A stretch of DNA of 64,000 nt, from assembly GCF_000327385.1 (NCBI RefSeq), contig NW_008708358.1, positions 2,758,107 to 2,822,106 on the forward strand, read 5' to 3'. Both the position numbers and the translations under genes were made by a program. The stretch's first letter is position 1. Each line of letters opens with the position of its first letter. Positions 13,031-25,507 of this stretch are shown piece by piece. Origin of the DNA: Lottia gigantea. Taxonomy: Eukaryota > Mollusca > Gastropoda > Lottiidae. Below the pieces are notes generated by a model that was given only the letters and a program-made list of their open reading frames with translations, had not been told where the DNA came from and did not search any database.

Positions 13031-13199
13031 CAGGGGACCGGTGGCGGAGCCAAAGGAGGGTGGATGCCGCCCCCCAACCCCTCGCAGCACGGAAAGTAAG
13101 TGATTCGGGCAAAAATCTCATAACTAAGTTTGAGATTCGGGCAATCTCAGATATCTCGCCCCTCTCGGACGTAAACCTGGCTCCGCCACTGCAGGGGAC
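13031..13199. mobile_element. hAT-type MITE with perfect 8-bp target duplication
   Basis: CAGGGGAC at 13031-13038 and 13192-13199 is a perfect 8-bp target site duplication. The element between (13039-13191, 153 bp) begins CGGTGGCGGAGCCA and ends TGGCTCCGCCACTG, giving terminal inverted repeats of about 14 bp. An 8-bp duplication and a CAGTGGCGGAGCC-like terminus are typical of hAT elements. It is far too short to encode a transposase, so it is non-autonomous. Related pieces are at 24366-24405, 30712-30732 and 62068-62202. Confidence 0.88.
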
Positions 13200-15110
13200 T
13201 AGCAATATCTGTGATTCAATGAGAGCTTCTACTAAGCTACGACCAATATATGGTAGATAACTGACCATTTATAGAACAAATACACGTGAACACGTGATAT
13301 ATAACTCGATGCGATGCAAACGGGTAACCCTCATTATGTTCTTTGGTCCTTACACGGGGATTGAAATTCGAATGACGTCAATAAGGACACCGTAACCTTA
13401 TCAATCACGACACGACCCCCTCGCCGCTTCTTGACAATGAGACAAAGGAATCTCACAGCAGCGAGAAGCATTACGCAAAGAACAAGTAGATTTAAGGATA
13501 TAACATTTTGACATATCCGGTGTTTTTTGATTGACGTGAATTGAATTATGTCCCTAGATTTGGTCTCGCGTCGAACATTAGATTGACTATAATCGGCTTG
13601 TTGTAAACAGTTTACGATCAAATAGCAGATCTAATGTGTTCAAGTTGGGCTGAGTTCGATTACTGATCCTCTTTTATAATGTTAAGAAGTATTAAACCTC
13701 TATCAAGTGGTATCCGATATCTCCGGATGATTAATATACAATCTTGGTATTTCGAAAAACATTATCTCTATCTTGGAGACGTCTGAAATGTAAAGCCTGT
13801 GGTCAATCATTTAGAGAATATCTATCAAAATTGCATTCCAAACAACCGACGAAATCGAAGAGCTATAGACAAGATGAATGCACAATTACGTCAGGTGTCC
13901 GTTGAAAGAATAAGCGTTTACATTCCAGACAAGTCGTGGTAGTGATAAATCGTGAGAAACTTCGAGACATTAAATCAAAATGTCTCATTGTCTTTTTGTA
14001 AGTAAATAGAGAATGGCTGTTGGACACTTTGGCAATTGAATGCGGACAAATTAAAATTGTCGTATCACGATCAATCTGACCCAGATACTACCGAGAATGT
14101 CTCTGACATGGGGTCAAAATCATCAACCATCCTCAAGAGGAGAACAAAGTAGCAACACAACTTCCATTAAAGGCACTATGATATCCATAAGTAGCCATCA
14201 ATCTCTGTCAATCAATAGACATCAGCCTGCTTCTAACTTGTTTCACCCTGCATCTGATCAATCACCCCATTATATAGATAGATAGTATTAAAGGCAATAC
14301 ATCGAGCAATATGGTAATAATGCAGGGTTTCTTAACTGGCGGCGCTCAACGAGAGCAAATTTCAACAATCTAAAACACCCCAAACCCTACCCTTCGGCGG
14401 ACTTATCCCCTACGGGTTCCAATTCAGTGGGGTCTTGGACGCTGCACTAGCGTTGCCCTCTACACATGGTGCTTTGTCAATTCCAAATATAACTGGTCAA
14501 AGCTTTCCAGTGTCGCCTTGCTCCCCCCTCTTTAGTTTCGGACATGACATCCTAACAGAGTAACGGGTCTTGGAGAAAAGAAATTATTAGAATTGATGTC
14601 TTCATCCGATGTAGGCGGGTTTCACTTTAAATATATAACAGATTTGACCGAATTCGTTCCTGAAAATATTCCTATAAAATGTTTTAGACGAAGAGTGACC
14701 TGGAGGTCGAAATGATTCAAGATTTAATGATTTCGTCGTTTCTCATAATGAATAAAAATCGCTGAAAACTCATCTAACTTAACTATAGACCACTTTATTA
14801 CAAAGAAAAATGACTTTATACATGAAAAATTTGTTTTTCAACGAACCGCATTTTAAAAGAACTTTAATGATTATTTTAAATCGATAAAAAAAATAACAAA
14901 GTCGCAGGGTGAATAGATCTTTTCAACAAATTTACATATTTTCTTATTGAAATGGAATGGAGAAATTTGATTTGTAGAGGATTTCTAAGAGGATGGTAAC
15001 AGTTTCAGGAATGTTAGACTTTGCATTGAGCATTAACCAAACAACTACACATTTTTCAAATGCAAGGTCATCCATAATTTACATCTTATACATATTCAGA
15101 TGTGTTGATT
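13200..15110. other. No gene recognised
   Basis: Mostly unique DNA. GCAGGGTTTCTTAACTGG at about 14322 looks like a hAT-type terminus, but I could not find a matching right end. Open frames at 13334-13621 (-) and 14097-14285 (+) have no recognisable similarity. Confidence 0.4.
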
Positions 15111-15420
15111 AATTGCCCCGTCATACCGGAAAGGCGTCCCATACTACGGCGACAGAATATTAGCTCAGAACGTGTTATAGTCGTCATACGCGTGGTATAA
15201 GCATGTAAGGAGCGTCAGATATCGTAAGGTGGGTGCTATTGTGACCAATATTCGCCGTTGAGATCGCCACGGAAGCGAGAATGTCTTACGACAAGCGTAG
15301 GAACATCTCCATGAAGGCAATAAAAATGCAATCACCAAGCCCAAAGATTTTTATCAGAAACGTGCCCGAGGAACGCAATATGGTCGCAAGGAGCAATATT
15401 AATTTTGTTTTTTGTGACAT
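15111..15420 (+). other. GC-richer patch with a possible coding frame
   Basis: Base composition shifts from the AT-rich surroundings. A frame opens with ATG at 15281 and runs to 15589. Its first 45 or so codons lie in the GC-richer part and include KIFIRNVPEE, which vaguely recalls the RNP2 strand of RNA-binding domains, but no second motif follows. The rest of the frame is AT-rich and looks random. It could be a decayed gene fragment or a unique exon. I do not recognise it. Confidence 0.2.
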
Positions 15421-16041
15421 TAATTTCAGTAAAGGAAGTTATCCATGGTTTATTAATTGCATTTCATTAAACGTTTTCTTAAAAATAGTCAGGTTGCCAC
15501 CATTAAGTTTATTAGGAATGAACACTTCATTACTTCGTACTCGAAATTTGGCGAATATATTCAAAATAATTTTGAAGGAAAGATTTTAAAAGTTGGCGAT
15601 ATTGATTTTATATGTAACTATAATTTTTGTTATTTTGCTCGACCGAGTCGATATCTAACATCCAACAAAATAGAACTCTTTTAAATCAGAAATACGTTAT
15701 CACTGACAGCATTTTTCTCTGGTTGATAAATGACGCACAATCAATTGATTGCTATTAAGATATTTGTAATGAATTTAGATGATGGTATATCGTGAAGAAC
15801 TGTACTGTATATCAGGCAGTACTCTCGTCTGCACTCTAGGATTGCGTGCTTCAAGTCCGAGACTGAGTTCAACCCCTCTTTCTCAAAAGTTCTAACGAGG
15901 AAAATGTTGTAAGTGTCATAACTTTCAATGTAAAATTCCACCACACAAATTTCATTGTAATTTTTGTTTTTAATGACATGGGACTATTGTGTCTCTGAGA
16001 CCAACGTTTCTATAAGTCTTGTGGTAGTAGAATGTAGTAGA
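15421..16041. other. No feature recognised
   Basis: Unique AT-rich sequence without supported coding frames. Confidence 0.4.
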
Positions 16042-16297
16042 ATCTTCACGATGTCAAGCTATTACGAGCTTCGTACTTATACCTTGACTGTAATGTCACC
16101 TTTCTTGTATCATATAAGTTTGAAAATGAAGCGAATTTACTTATTTGGTTTCTACGCTAAGGAATACAGCCAATCGAAGGCCTAGACATAATTCATGTGA
16201 ACAAGAGCCATACTGTTTTTAAATTCCGTGATATAAGAAAGGTAACTATTGCAATCAAGGTATAAGTACGAAGTTCGTAATAGCTTGACAAGATGAG
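16042..16297 (+). mobile_element. MITE family A, copy with both inverted ends
   Basis: The left end (ATCTTCACGATGTCAAGCTA, then CGAGCTTCGTACTTATACCT) pairs with the right end (AGGTATAAGTACGAAGTTCG, then TAATAGCTTGACAAGAT). The inner part has diverged from the copies at 4939 and 27896 but keeps CAGCCAATCRAAGGCCTAGAC in common with 27896. No target duplication could be read. Confidence 0.75.
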
Positions 16298-17259
16298 AAA
16301 GGGGGTGTCAAATATATTAGAAAACTGTGTATATCATGTAACCATAACGGTGTTTCTCTTCATTTAAACGATCATTATGTGGAAGGAACGAACATTAAGC
16401 TTTTGTTTTTCTCAATAAACCATTTCTAATAATGTTTACGAAACTAAGTACCAATTAACCGATTAATAGAATAGGACAATTTATGTTTTGATGTTAGTTT
16501 GGAGTTTAATTGGACACATGTAAACAGGTGCCCGTCCTGTATTCCCTGACGTTATTCATTGAATACTCATACACTAATTGGCTAACATGTTCAGGTAGTC
16601 GTTGGTGGGTACTCTATGGTTAAATCATTCAGATCGTTTGTCCATTAAATATTGTTTTTGTCAGATATCTAATCAGTGATTACTCGTTATGGTATTATCT
16701 AGGTCTTGAGGAGTTCATGATTTGTAAAAAATCTGGGGTGATAAGACTATACTCGTCTGTCAAATAATTCAAACTAACGAACAAAGTGGATATATTAAAC
16801 TCGGTTGAATTCTAATCACCGGTATTGAAAGGGTTAACATGATTAAGTGCGAACCTGGACTGGTTGGTTGGTAGATGACAAGTTAACGTTCGCTTCCAGC
16901 GGATGTTGATATCGCAAACTAGGTAATTGTTGGTAGTCGTAGTAGTTGGTAGTTGGATTGGTTCAAATTGGATGATTCTGTCTTGTTGGTTTGGTTGTTG
17001 ATTCTTCGTTAGATCTGGTCGGGTCGAATGATATGTCGCGCGGTGAGTATAACCTGGATTATACTTAAACTCACTGTATGACAGAATAGTTTTTAATTAA
17101 CTTGTTAAAGGAGTTGCCAATTAAATATTTCAAAGATAAAATACTGACATCGTTAATTTGTCAATACTCAGTTAAATCACACGACATATCATTTTTGTCC
17201 AAGTGGTCTTAATTTTACCACAATATTCATTGTCTCCGCACTGCGACCTTATCATTTTA
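16298..17259. other. No feature recognised
   Basis: The stretch 16850-17040 is rich in TTGGTTGG/TTGGTAG-type runs but shows no regular repeat unit. No coding frame is supported. Confidence 0.4.
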
Positions 17260-17561
17260 CAACAATAATAATTTTTCAACCCGGTTTCCCCCTGTCAGTG
17301 ATGCAGGTAAGAGGGTCTGACATAGAAAAAGCGTTTAGTCGTTCGGATGGGACAATAAACCGAGTCCCCGTGTGCTACAGGCTGGCACGTTAAAGATCCC
17401 TCGACAGTTGGAAATCGAAAAAGAGCAGGCTAATGCCGCTGTCCTGGCAAAATTTCCCTCATTGCACCCTGCGTGGCGTTACCCGTCTTCATTAGCCCAC
17501 ATGGTGCAGAAAAGTAGGACGTAAAACTCCATTCATTTCATTTCATTTCCAACAATAATAA
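17260..17561 (+). mobile_element. SINE, longest copy in the window, 12-bp target duplication
   Basis: CAACAATAATAA at 17260-17271 and 17550-17561 is a perfect 12-bp target duplication. The 278 bp between run from a head (CCGGTTTCCCCCTGTCAGTG) through a central block (TTTAGTCGTTCGGATGGGAC, then GCACGTTAAAGATCCCTCGA) and AGGCTAATGCCGCTGTCCTG to a 3' end, TGGTGCAGAAAAGTAGGACG, with an (ATTTC)n-like tail. The ordering and tail are those of a SINE, and the central block resembles conserved domains known from invertebrate SINEs. I did not see clean Pol III A and B boxes, so the head may be shortened. It serves as the reference for the fragments listed elsewhere. Confidence 0.88.
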
Positions 17562-18185
17562 ATTCACGAAGAATCTACATTTGAATCTGATTGAGGTTTT
17601 AGACTACCCCTGTTCGTGTGGCGATTGTCTTCTAGATATTAACACTGTCTGTAGCTTTATGGTTTAATAGGCTTGGAAAAGGTCAACACGAAAAGATAAA
17701 GTGGAATTTAATATGGTACCAAATCACCTTATTATTGTTTATTATATATAATATATTGGAGGGGTGGGGCTTGATAATGAAACGTATCAACTCAACAATT
17801 CTTCAAGATTGTTGCCTTAGTAAGATTCCATTCGTCTACAGATTTTATTTTAGTCTATCTTGTCTCTAGACAGAATTCTCCCCCATTCATTCAAACAGCA
17901 AAAGTGATGATATGTTATATGGAGCACTGGCCTAGGTCACAAGTAGAGAGTATAAGTTTCAACATTAGAATACGTCAAATTGGATAAGAAATTACTAACA
18001 TCTGGAGTAACTGACATAGGAAAACTTCTAGTGAATAAAATGAAGAAAGTTGAACAAGAATAGAACATTCATATAGTTTAGCTCATGGAATTGTGTTGCG
18101 ATATTTAACACCTTTGTATCGTCCCAACCCTATTTAAAATTCTAAATCTAAAAACCATCAAGGACTGGTATTCTTTTTTCAATCA
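17562..18185. other. No feature recognised
   Basis: Unique AT-rich DNA. Confidence 0.4.
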
Positions 18186-18400
18186 AAGGCCATTACTATT
18201 GATAAGTAGTCGTGTAACCAATGGCATTGACCGATACTTATCTACATCCGGATCTTACAAATCAAATCCATCAATATAACAATTAAAATATAACTAATAC
18301 TGATGATAATTAATGGTATCTCTGTGGACCTACAAAGTAGCCATGTTACTGATGACCTTGACCCAATCCTTATCAATATCCGGATATAGAATAATATATC
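18186..18400. repeat. Two-copy direct duplication
   Basis: AAGTAGTCGTGTAACCAATG with ACTTATCTACATCCGGAT (about 18204-18253) and AAGTAGCCATGTTACTGATG with CCTTATCAATATCCGGAT (about 18335-18384) are diverged copies at about 130-bp spacing. Confidence 0.5.
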
Positions 18401-19710
18401 TAGCAATGTTTCGTTTTGTGTTCATATTGTATCCTGCAGAAAAAACTCTCAACGAAAAATATTCAGATCTAGATTTTAATTGTATTGGCAAAAAAGGGTA
18501 AAAAGGTGTGGGTTAACACCATGAATACTAACGTTCGAATGTTAGTGGCTCTCAAAAATGTTTATGCCAATTTTCCAGTCGACCCAGCCGAAGAGTTCGT
18601 GAGAAGTTAAAAGGTTTGTTGAAAATTGAATAATTTCATTTAAAATCAACAATATCTGTTTAGTCGCTTCTAATTTTATATTAAATTGTCACGAATTGCA
18701 ATTTCCGATCTAAGAAAATAATGAGAGCTCGGGTTCCTGTTTAACTTTGTAGAAAAACTGAAATGTCAGTCAAAATCTTAAAAAACAAAATAAAAATCTA
18801 ACCAACATTCAATAAAATAATATTTTTTTATAATCATCAATTATTGTCTGAGCACGGTAGTTGTTATATCGTATTTCGAGCAAAGTCTTTCGAAGATTAT
18901 CAGTACTGTTTTGAAGCTTTCTATTCGCTTTTAAAAAAATGTGTAAAATTCTTTATACCAACGACCTGGCTTGGGCAATAGATCCAATATCAACATACAA
19001 TTCAATGGCACATTCTGCTGCAGCCTTTTGTAAAGAAATATATGGTGTGACGATCGTGTATAATTTCAAGAAAAGAAAACTGTCATCATGTCAGTCATAT
19101 AGAGAGATAGTTCTATTACAATCAGATTCCGACCGCTCTGATTGACCGATAGAAACGTTGTCTTTATTTGCCAACAGAACAGTTGCAAATGATAGCGGCC
19201 GTACAGAGGTTACCAAATCCGACAATCCGATTCTGCCAGTTGCCAGCAGTATTTGAACATCCAGTCATCTCTCAAAATCTACTAGTCGCATGGTCGAGAT
19301 GAATCACCTTAAGTCTATCAGTCTTAAGTATATGGAACCGCCTTGGCATTACCCTTTACCAGAATATATGAATCTATTACAGCTAGTAGCCAGTAGAAAT
19401 TAATAGCTTGATTTATGGACTTAGAAGCCAGGGAAAAAGAAAAAATCATGGACATTATTTGCTAAACAAAGAGTGAAGTATATAATTTATGAGAAAATAA
19501 AACGAGATCGTACCATTAATCATTGACCAACATATAAAAACATCTGATCGAGCCATCTGTCAATCTGATAGTTACTGTTGTTTGTAATGACCTCGAATAA
19601 CCCCGGTTCGGGATACCTTCACATTTATACTTTTATAATCTGGTAATCCTCTTCCTTGTTGAGTCCATTGCGAATAGTATTTATACCTTCCTATTTGGTA
19701 CTAAGTACAG
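18401..19710. other. No gene recognised
   Basis: The frame at 18939-19145 (+) has some coding-like appearance but no recognised similarity. No repeats are shared with the rest of the window. Confidence 0.4.
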
Positions 19711-19780
19711 ATCCCTCGACTGACCGAAAAGGAGAGGACTAATGCCACTCAGAGACAGAAAAAGTAAGACGTGATATTAA
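19711..19780 (+). mobile_element. SINE fragment, decayed
   Basis: AGATCCCTCGACTGACCGAA, GGACTAATGCCACT and AAAAAGTAAGACGT follow the order of the central and 3' parts of the SINE at 17272-17549, with an internal deletion. Confidence 0.6.
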
Positions 19781-21396
19781 ATCGGATATTCAAAACATCC
19801 AGCGTTTTTATCAGACCTCAGCAAGCGTTATTTGACACTGATTTAATGATGGAAAGTTGTCAAGAACCATCACAGGTCATTCAGCTCCAAATTAAAAGTC
19901 ATTTCTCTATGAATGTTTCTTTTTTTAAGAGCATTAAGTAAAATGGTAAACCCAGATTTCAATTCAAGTTTAAAAGTTTTAATAGAATTGGCATCAAAGA
20001 AAGATAACATTATCCATTTCACAGTAAGTTGTTGACTTAATGCCGTTTGAATAGAGCAATTGAAAGGCAAGCTAGAAGAGCTATTCTCGATCCTTTGCCG
20101 ATAAATCACATTTTCACTTTAAGATTTTCCGTTCTGTGTCTTTACTGTTCTATAGACAGAGCCACAAAGACGAAAGACCAAAGGGAAGATAGAGCACTTC
20201 CTATGCAGTAGTTGGCCGCCTTCTGTAAAATTCACAAGCGCTCATCTAATTCATCAAAGAGTATTTTCACTTCAAATGGAATTGAGAATTCAAACGATTG
20301 TTTTACACTGAAACCTGATATAGATTTGTAAATTAAACTTTTATTTTTTTAATGTAAGATGAGATATTCACACAATCTTTCTGATTGAAAACTTTTAAAA
20401 TCTAGTAAACTTATATCTACAGCGCACATAATACCTTTACTAATGCCTGGACTAATGCCTTTGCTCTTGCATAATTTGCACATTGAAAGAATGGTGAGGC
20501 CATACCGGAGAAGAAAAGGTAGGACATGTATAAGAATCCATTTTTATATCATTGTGGAAGAAACATCCGCTATACATATACGCAAAAAACAAAAAACACC
20601 GATAACCAAAAATCTCTCCCAAAGAATGAAAAAAGTAATAATATAACAGTATATAACAGTGTACTTCTCAAATGAGAAGTACCATCAAGTGTTCGTATAC
20701 CATGTGAACGGAAAGACATACAAGAAAATATCTCTTGTGAACAATAAAACATACGGAGGTGGGCTAAAAAGTTCGTAGGCTGACCTGGAAGGAGCTACAT
20801 CAAGGAAGCTTGGTATATATTAAAATCCTGATACTAACTGTATTGTTTCTTTAAGATGAACTGACGCTGATTAAGTGACAAAGAAGAAAGTGTCCCATGT
20901 GAACAATATATGGGGAATGGGGGCTGTAGATAAATGTCGACTGAGTTCACCTCAGATGTCTTCATCTGACCTTTGCATTTCTCGGCTAAGTTGATTAATT
21001 CTCTTAACTGATATTAAACACTGTGTTAAATCGTTTTAGACCAAATCAAATCAAATCAAATTATTTTCAAGAGGAATCAAATGTTGTCCCTTGAGGACAA
21101 TTTTTATTCTTATCGTAGCTCTTTACCATAGAACAGCTTGAACATCGCTCAAGTCTTTTCACTGGAACAATAATAGATTTTTTTACATCCCATTAACACT
21201 TAAGTAAACAATTGAAAAAGAGTCCTGAATATTCTTATCTCGGCAATCCACCTTTTAATACCATTGTATAAATTGTTGTTGAAAACTGCTCAAAGCATTT
21301 AAGATTTATATTACAATTAGAAGCAGAGAGTACATTATGTTATATGTGCTCGGAGCAATAATTCGTCGCACATTAACTTTTGCTGAGAGAATCCTT
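19781..21396. other. No gene recognised
   Basis: There is a short (AAATC)n microsatellite at about 21042-21060. Otherwise unique. Confidence 0.4.
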
Positions 21397-21504
21397 GCCA
21401 CGTTTTCTCGAAACGATCTAAGCTCTAAGATGTCCTAGGTTCTTATCTTCTAACATTGATTCTAGGTCATCCTAGTACTAAGATCGTTTCGAGAATACGT
21501 GGCC
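21397..21504. mobile_element. Near-palindromic element (family B), copy 1
   Basis: Left arm GCCACGTTTTCTCGAAACGA and TCTAAGCTCTAAGATGTCCT pairs with the right arm ending TAGTACTAAGATCGTTTCGA and GAATACGTGGCC. The stem is about 48 bp with a loop of about 12 bp around ATCTTCTAACATTGA. A second copy is at 26471-26579. Such a hairpin is typical of a foldback or MITE-type element. No target duplication is clear. Confidence 0.75.
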
Positions 21505-22265
21505 TGGTCCTTATAAGTAAAATTTTACCTCTCTGTTGTTCTGTTGTTAAGGAGGTGTAATGTTATTCAACATGTTGTATATTTACATGGTGTTTATGTT
21601 TTGTTATGTATTCCTGACTGGGATTATTAATATCAAAGAGTAAATCTATGAATACATGTTCTGCAACTTACTAGGATAGTGCCATGTCACCTCCCTTTCA
21701 TGTTTCTGTAGCAACGATAATCCACATCTAACACATCTGGATTGTAGGTTGTGGATAATCATCCTACCGTTGCTAAACGTACAGGGTCACTTTGGATTTT
21801 TTTTCAAAGTTTTTTTTTTCGTTTGAGGGCACAAAGCATCAGACAGTTCACAAAAATCACTATTATCGTGTTTCAATATTTTTTATTGGCTAAACTGAAG
21901 CATGAAATAGTAACGGAAACCTTACTTCCGGTAGATCCGGAAATGACTTCAATTGACTAACGGAAGTGAAGCCATGAGCTGTTCGTATGGCTCTAGAATT
22001 TATTTCAAGTGTTACTGTGTGTTTTATTTTCTTTCTTTACTTTGTCCAAAATAATATTGCTATAACATTTTGTACTATTTGACTATATTTTTTTAATGTG
22101 CTTAAAAACACTATTTCTGTTGAAAAAAGGTGAAATGGTTTCCGCCTAGATTGTAAAGTTATTCTGAAAGTAAACATTTCCAGATAATTTTTGGACCAAT
22201 CTGTATCAGTTAGAATTGTTATTGTACTTTTAAATATCATTTTATGATTCCAATACACGGGGGTA
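21505..22265. other. No gene recognised
   Basis: The frame at 21751-21960 (+) is unremarkable. TTCCGGTAGATCCGGAAATG near 21927 is one of several CCGGAAATG occurrences in the window. Confidence 0.4.
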
Positions 22266-22347
22266 ACCAATACGTCACAAAAATGAAATGGAGTTTTACG
22301 TCCTACTTTTCTGCACCATGTGGGCTAAGACGGACCAATACGTCACA
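22266..22347 (-). mobile_element. Tail-only SINE insertion, perfect 14-bp target duplication
   Basis: ACCAATACGTCACA at 22266-22279 and 22334-22347 is a perfect 14-bp duplication. The 54 bp between are the reverse complement of the last part of the SINE, from AGCCCACATGGTGCAG to the ATTTC-type tail. Nothing upstream of that part was copied. Confidence 0.88.
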
Positions 22348-23278
22348 GTAACGTAATCAAAATATGACGCGTAATAATGACGTCTGGTGAACTCATCAAT
22401 TCATGTGTTGAATTTTCACCCCCTCTGACGTAGCATCACTACTTTATTTTGGTACCAAATACAATAGAAGTATATAAATAAATTAGAAATAAAACGAGAA
22501 TTTAATAGCTAAAATGTATCTGTATCAATATATAATGTTTTTTCTGTTAAACACTATTTTGTTTTACAACATTTTAATGTCTTTGATGTATGAGTTGTCA
22601 TTGTTAAAGTCGTACTTGAATCCGGCCCACCTTGTGATGGGTTAATATTTAAATAATTACTTTTAGTTGGAGATATAACCACTAGCTGTGTCAATACAGA
22701 ACCGTGGTTCATTGTCCGAAGCATCAGAATTCAGTTTGAACAAAATAAATCCATGCTAGTTTCGGTCGAACACTGAAATGACGTGTATAATGCAATTAAC
22801 TTGGTAGACATGCAGTGCTTAATGATGAACATTTTGGACAGTATCTTAAATTCACTTGACCATCTGTGCGTAGTTCGTAAAATCAACGTAGAATATCTGT
22901 GACTCATCACGTGACCACACATCACATTTAAATCGATACTCGGAATTCTGATATTTTTTTTGTTTGCAAGCATTTTTTGTATTTTTTTTGTCTCCGAGAT
23001 TTCAATTACTGTTTCTATTTTATCTTACATTATTTCATTAGAAAAGAAAGCAGAAAGAAACATTAAGAAAATAGAATGTAGCAAATGGACAATGTTTCAT
23101 TAGAAATGTAATTAAAAACACTATAGTATAATCGATACATGCCTTATTTTTTTTATCATAATTAGATTCAATGTACATTGAAAAGATAAAAACTACCAGT
23201 GCTTGAATGACAATAATGGTTTATGTCCTATGGTAACATTTCAATTGACTTGAGTAATAAATCTTATATTATTTGTCA
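22348..23278. other. No feature recognised
   Basis: AT-rich unique sequence with several poly-T runs. No coding frame is supported. Confidence 0.4.
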
Positions 23279-23620
23279 CAGCTTGGAAGGACATAACAGA
23301 TAACATCATGGTAGTGTTTCCATGTTTTCTATGGCGCAGCGTTTTGTAGTCCGTGATCCTAGACTGAATTATGAAATTGGAAAATAAATTTGGGACAAAA
23401 TTAAACTCTTATGTAATTGGCTCTTGAAACATTTTTGTTGCAGCTTGGTGGGACATATCAGATAATATCATGCCAATGTTTCTATGTTTCTATGTTTCTA
23501 TGTTTAAATGTTTCTGTAGTCAGTTCAACTGTATTTGACGTATGAATTATGAAATGGGAAAACTTCTAAGACAAAATTATAACCTTAATAAGAATCTGGG
23601 TCTTGGGAGTATTTGTACTT
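23279..23620. repeat. Two-copy tandem duplication with internal microsatellite
   Basis: CAGCTTGGAAGGACATAACA (about 23279) and CAGCTTGGTGGGACATATCA (23451) start two units about 170 bp long that both contain GATAAYATCATG, GTTTCYATGTTT and GAATTATGAAATKGGAAAA. In the second unit GTTTCTAT is expanded to about four copies (about 23477-23515). Confidence 0.65.
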
Positions 23621-24154
23621 GTAGCCAGTTTTGTATGCTATGTGTGAAATGAGATAAATGCACGTTTGTCTTTGAGTTCTTGCAACAAGAAAAGAATAAA
23701 TCTTGCAGGTTTATCTCATTGTCGTTTTAAACAAGCTCCTTATCGATATAAAACATATGTGTGACGTGGTTCATTTTATCCAAAAAGCCTCTTGTTACTC
23801 GTTGTGTTTTAACATATCATACAACAGGGTTGCCAGTACCCATAAATTACTCACGATTTCGTGGTTACATGTGAGAAAAAGTATTATCTCGGTCTCAAAT
23901 ACGAGGTTTACCTGATAAAGGGAAACACGGTAGAAATATGAAATGGTTTCAAACGGACTGTACGGAGTCGGAGTTTCGGACAGTAACAGCTTGCGAGAAT
24001 GCAACATGCTTGTCAAAACATTGATAGCTCATGTCGAACCAGAAAAAAGTGCCCGCATTTTCAAGTTGTTTATCTTCTCCGCGAGTTCAGTGACTTTTTA
24101 CTGCCAGATATTTTTGTTAACAACGTTAGAGGATTTTTGAACCTGTTTTTTTTT
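23621..24154. other. No gene recognised
   Basis: Overlapping short frames on both strands, none recognisable. Confidence 0.4.
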
Positions 24155-24220
24155 ACTGTCCGAGAGACTGATATAGAAAGACGTTTAGTCGTTAGGATAG
24201 ACCTTATTCACGACTCGGTT
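24155..24220 (+). mobile_element. SINE central fragment
   Basis: ACTGATATAGAAAGACGTTT and AGTCGTTAGGATAGACC match the SINE centre (GTCTGACATAGAAAAAGCGT, TTAGTCGTTCGGATGGGAC). Head and tail are absent. Confidence 0.6.
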
Positions 24221-24365
24221 TTGAGACACTGATAGCGAGGATCATAACGCAATTCATCAATTGAAAAGATGGCGACGTTATATAAAGGAATATCCTATGT
24301 GACGCCATTAACGTCCCGATTAGCAGCTATAAACTTGGCATTTTCATGATGTAAAGTATGATTAG

Positions 24366-24405
24366 GTTAGAAATTCGGGCAATCTCATCTATTTCGGCCC
24401 CTTTG
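24366..24405 (+). mobile_element. hAT-type MITE fragment
   Basis: GTTAGAAATTCGGGCAATCT followed by CATCTATTTCGGCCCC matches the inside of the MITEs at 13039-13191 and 62068-62202. Both termini are missing. Confidence 0.6.
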
Positions 24406-24780
24406 ATTGCAGAAGTAGGCTTTAAAGACGTCAATGTGGCGATTTTATGTAGTGACTCACGTTACCTTCGTTTGTTTTCGTTATGAGCCTCGTTCTGGCT
24501 TTTCTTTAAAATTTTCTAAAATTACAAACTACTCGACGTTACCCGCCCTCGCTTTCTCAATCATCAGTAGTACATGGAAGTCAAGAGATCACGAAACATA
24601 AAATTCTAAAACTTATGACTTCTGGCAGTAGGTTTCTTTGGGTGAATGTAGGAGTTTAAATAAGATTAAAATATAATCATTAAAATATCCCCCTCGTTAA
24701 AATTGGAAGTATTTTCACTGAAGTAGATGCTGTGATTAAGAAGTTAGTTCTACAATTATTTTTTCTTTCATGGGGATAAT
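24406..24780. other. No feature recognised
   Basis: Unique sequence. Confidence 0.4.
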
Positions 24781-24836
24781 CATCTTCACAATGTCAAGAT
24801 AATACTTGGTGGTAATAACTTGACATTGTGAAGCTG
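24781..24836. mobile_element. MITE family A, termini only
   Basis: CATCTTCACAATGTCAAG and TAACTTGACATTGTGAAG face each other with only about 20 bp between. This is what a family A element would look like after loss of nearly all internal sequence, or a solo terminal hairpin. Confidence 0.65.
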
Positions 24837-25429
24837 GGGGAATGTATGAAGCTGGGGAACTCGATCTGTATTCGCCAAGGTGTACAGAGGAAGTTTGGTC
24901 ACGTGATCAGTAGTATATCAAAAGAGGAAAGTGAATTGGTATTAAACAATTAGACAATCACCATTCGTAATATGAATTTGCCGGAAGTGCGTTGGAAATA
25001 TGCTTCCGTAAACTTTCCAAGAAATGAACCCGGAGTCTAAATAAAGCGGTATATTTTCCTCTGTCATTGTTTTGACAGACATGTATATATAAATACATTA
25101 TAATTGTCTATATAGTGTATTCAGCCATCACGTTTTGATTATTTATTTATTACTAAGTTACTATATTAGTCCTATAGCTATCTATTACCAGCCTGTATAC
25201 ATAAATAATTCACTGAATTCAACAACAGTGATGGATTAAACGGATCCGTCTTTTTAGAATTAACGGCTTCTATTTAATTGCTAATTATCTCTATTGAGCT
25301 ATTTGATTTTATTGCTTTTCGTTAAAGAGATGATAGACGTTTAGACTAACATTTCGTTTTTTGGTATCGTATATTTTTCATTTCGTTCCGATCTTTTATT
25401 TTTTCCAGCTAGAGTTGATGATTCAAATT
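24837..25429. other. No feature recognised
   Basis: AT-rich unique DNA. No coding frame or repeat is supported. Confidence 0.4.
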
Positions 25430-25480
25430 ATGGAGTGCATAAAACATGAAACGATACGATAATCAAATTTAAATAGTGTC
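25430..25480. repeat. Dispersed repeat (family F), copy 1
   Basis: GTGCATAAAACATGAAACGA followed by TACGATAATCAAATTTAAAT resembles GTGTAAGAAACATGAAACGA and AATAATAATTAAATTTAAAT at 48082-48122. Confidence 0.45.
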
Positions 25481-25507
25481 TAGTACAGGTTAATCCAATG
25501 CTGTGCA

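Noticed and set aside
15281-15400. RNA-binding (RRM) domain suggested by KIFIRNVPEE
   Set aside because: Only one short motif matches. The RNP1 segment and the rest of the fold are absent.
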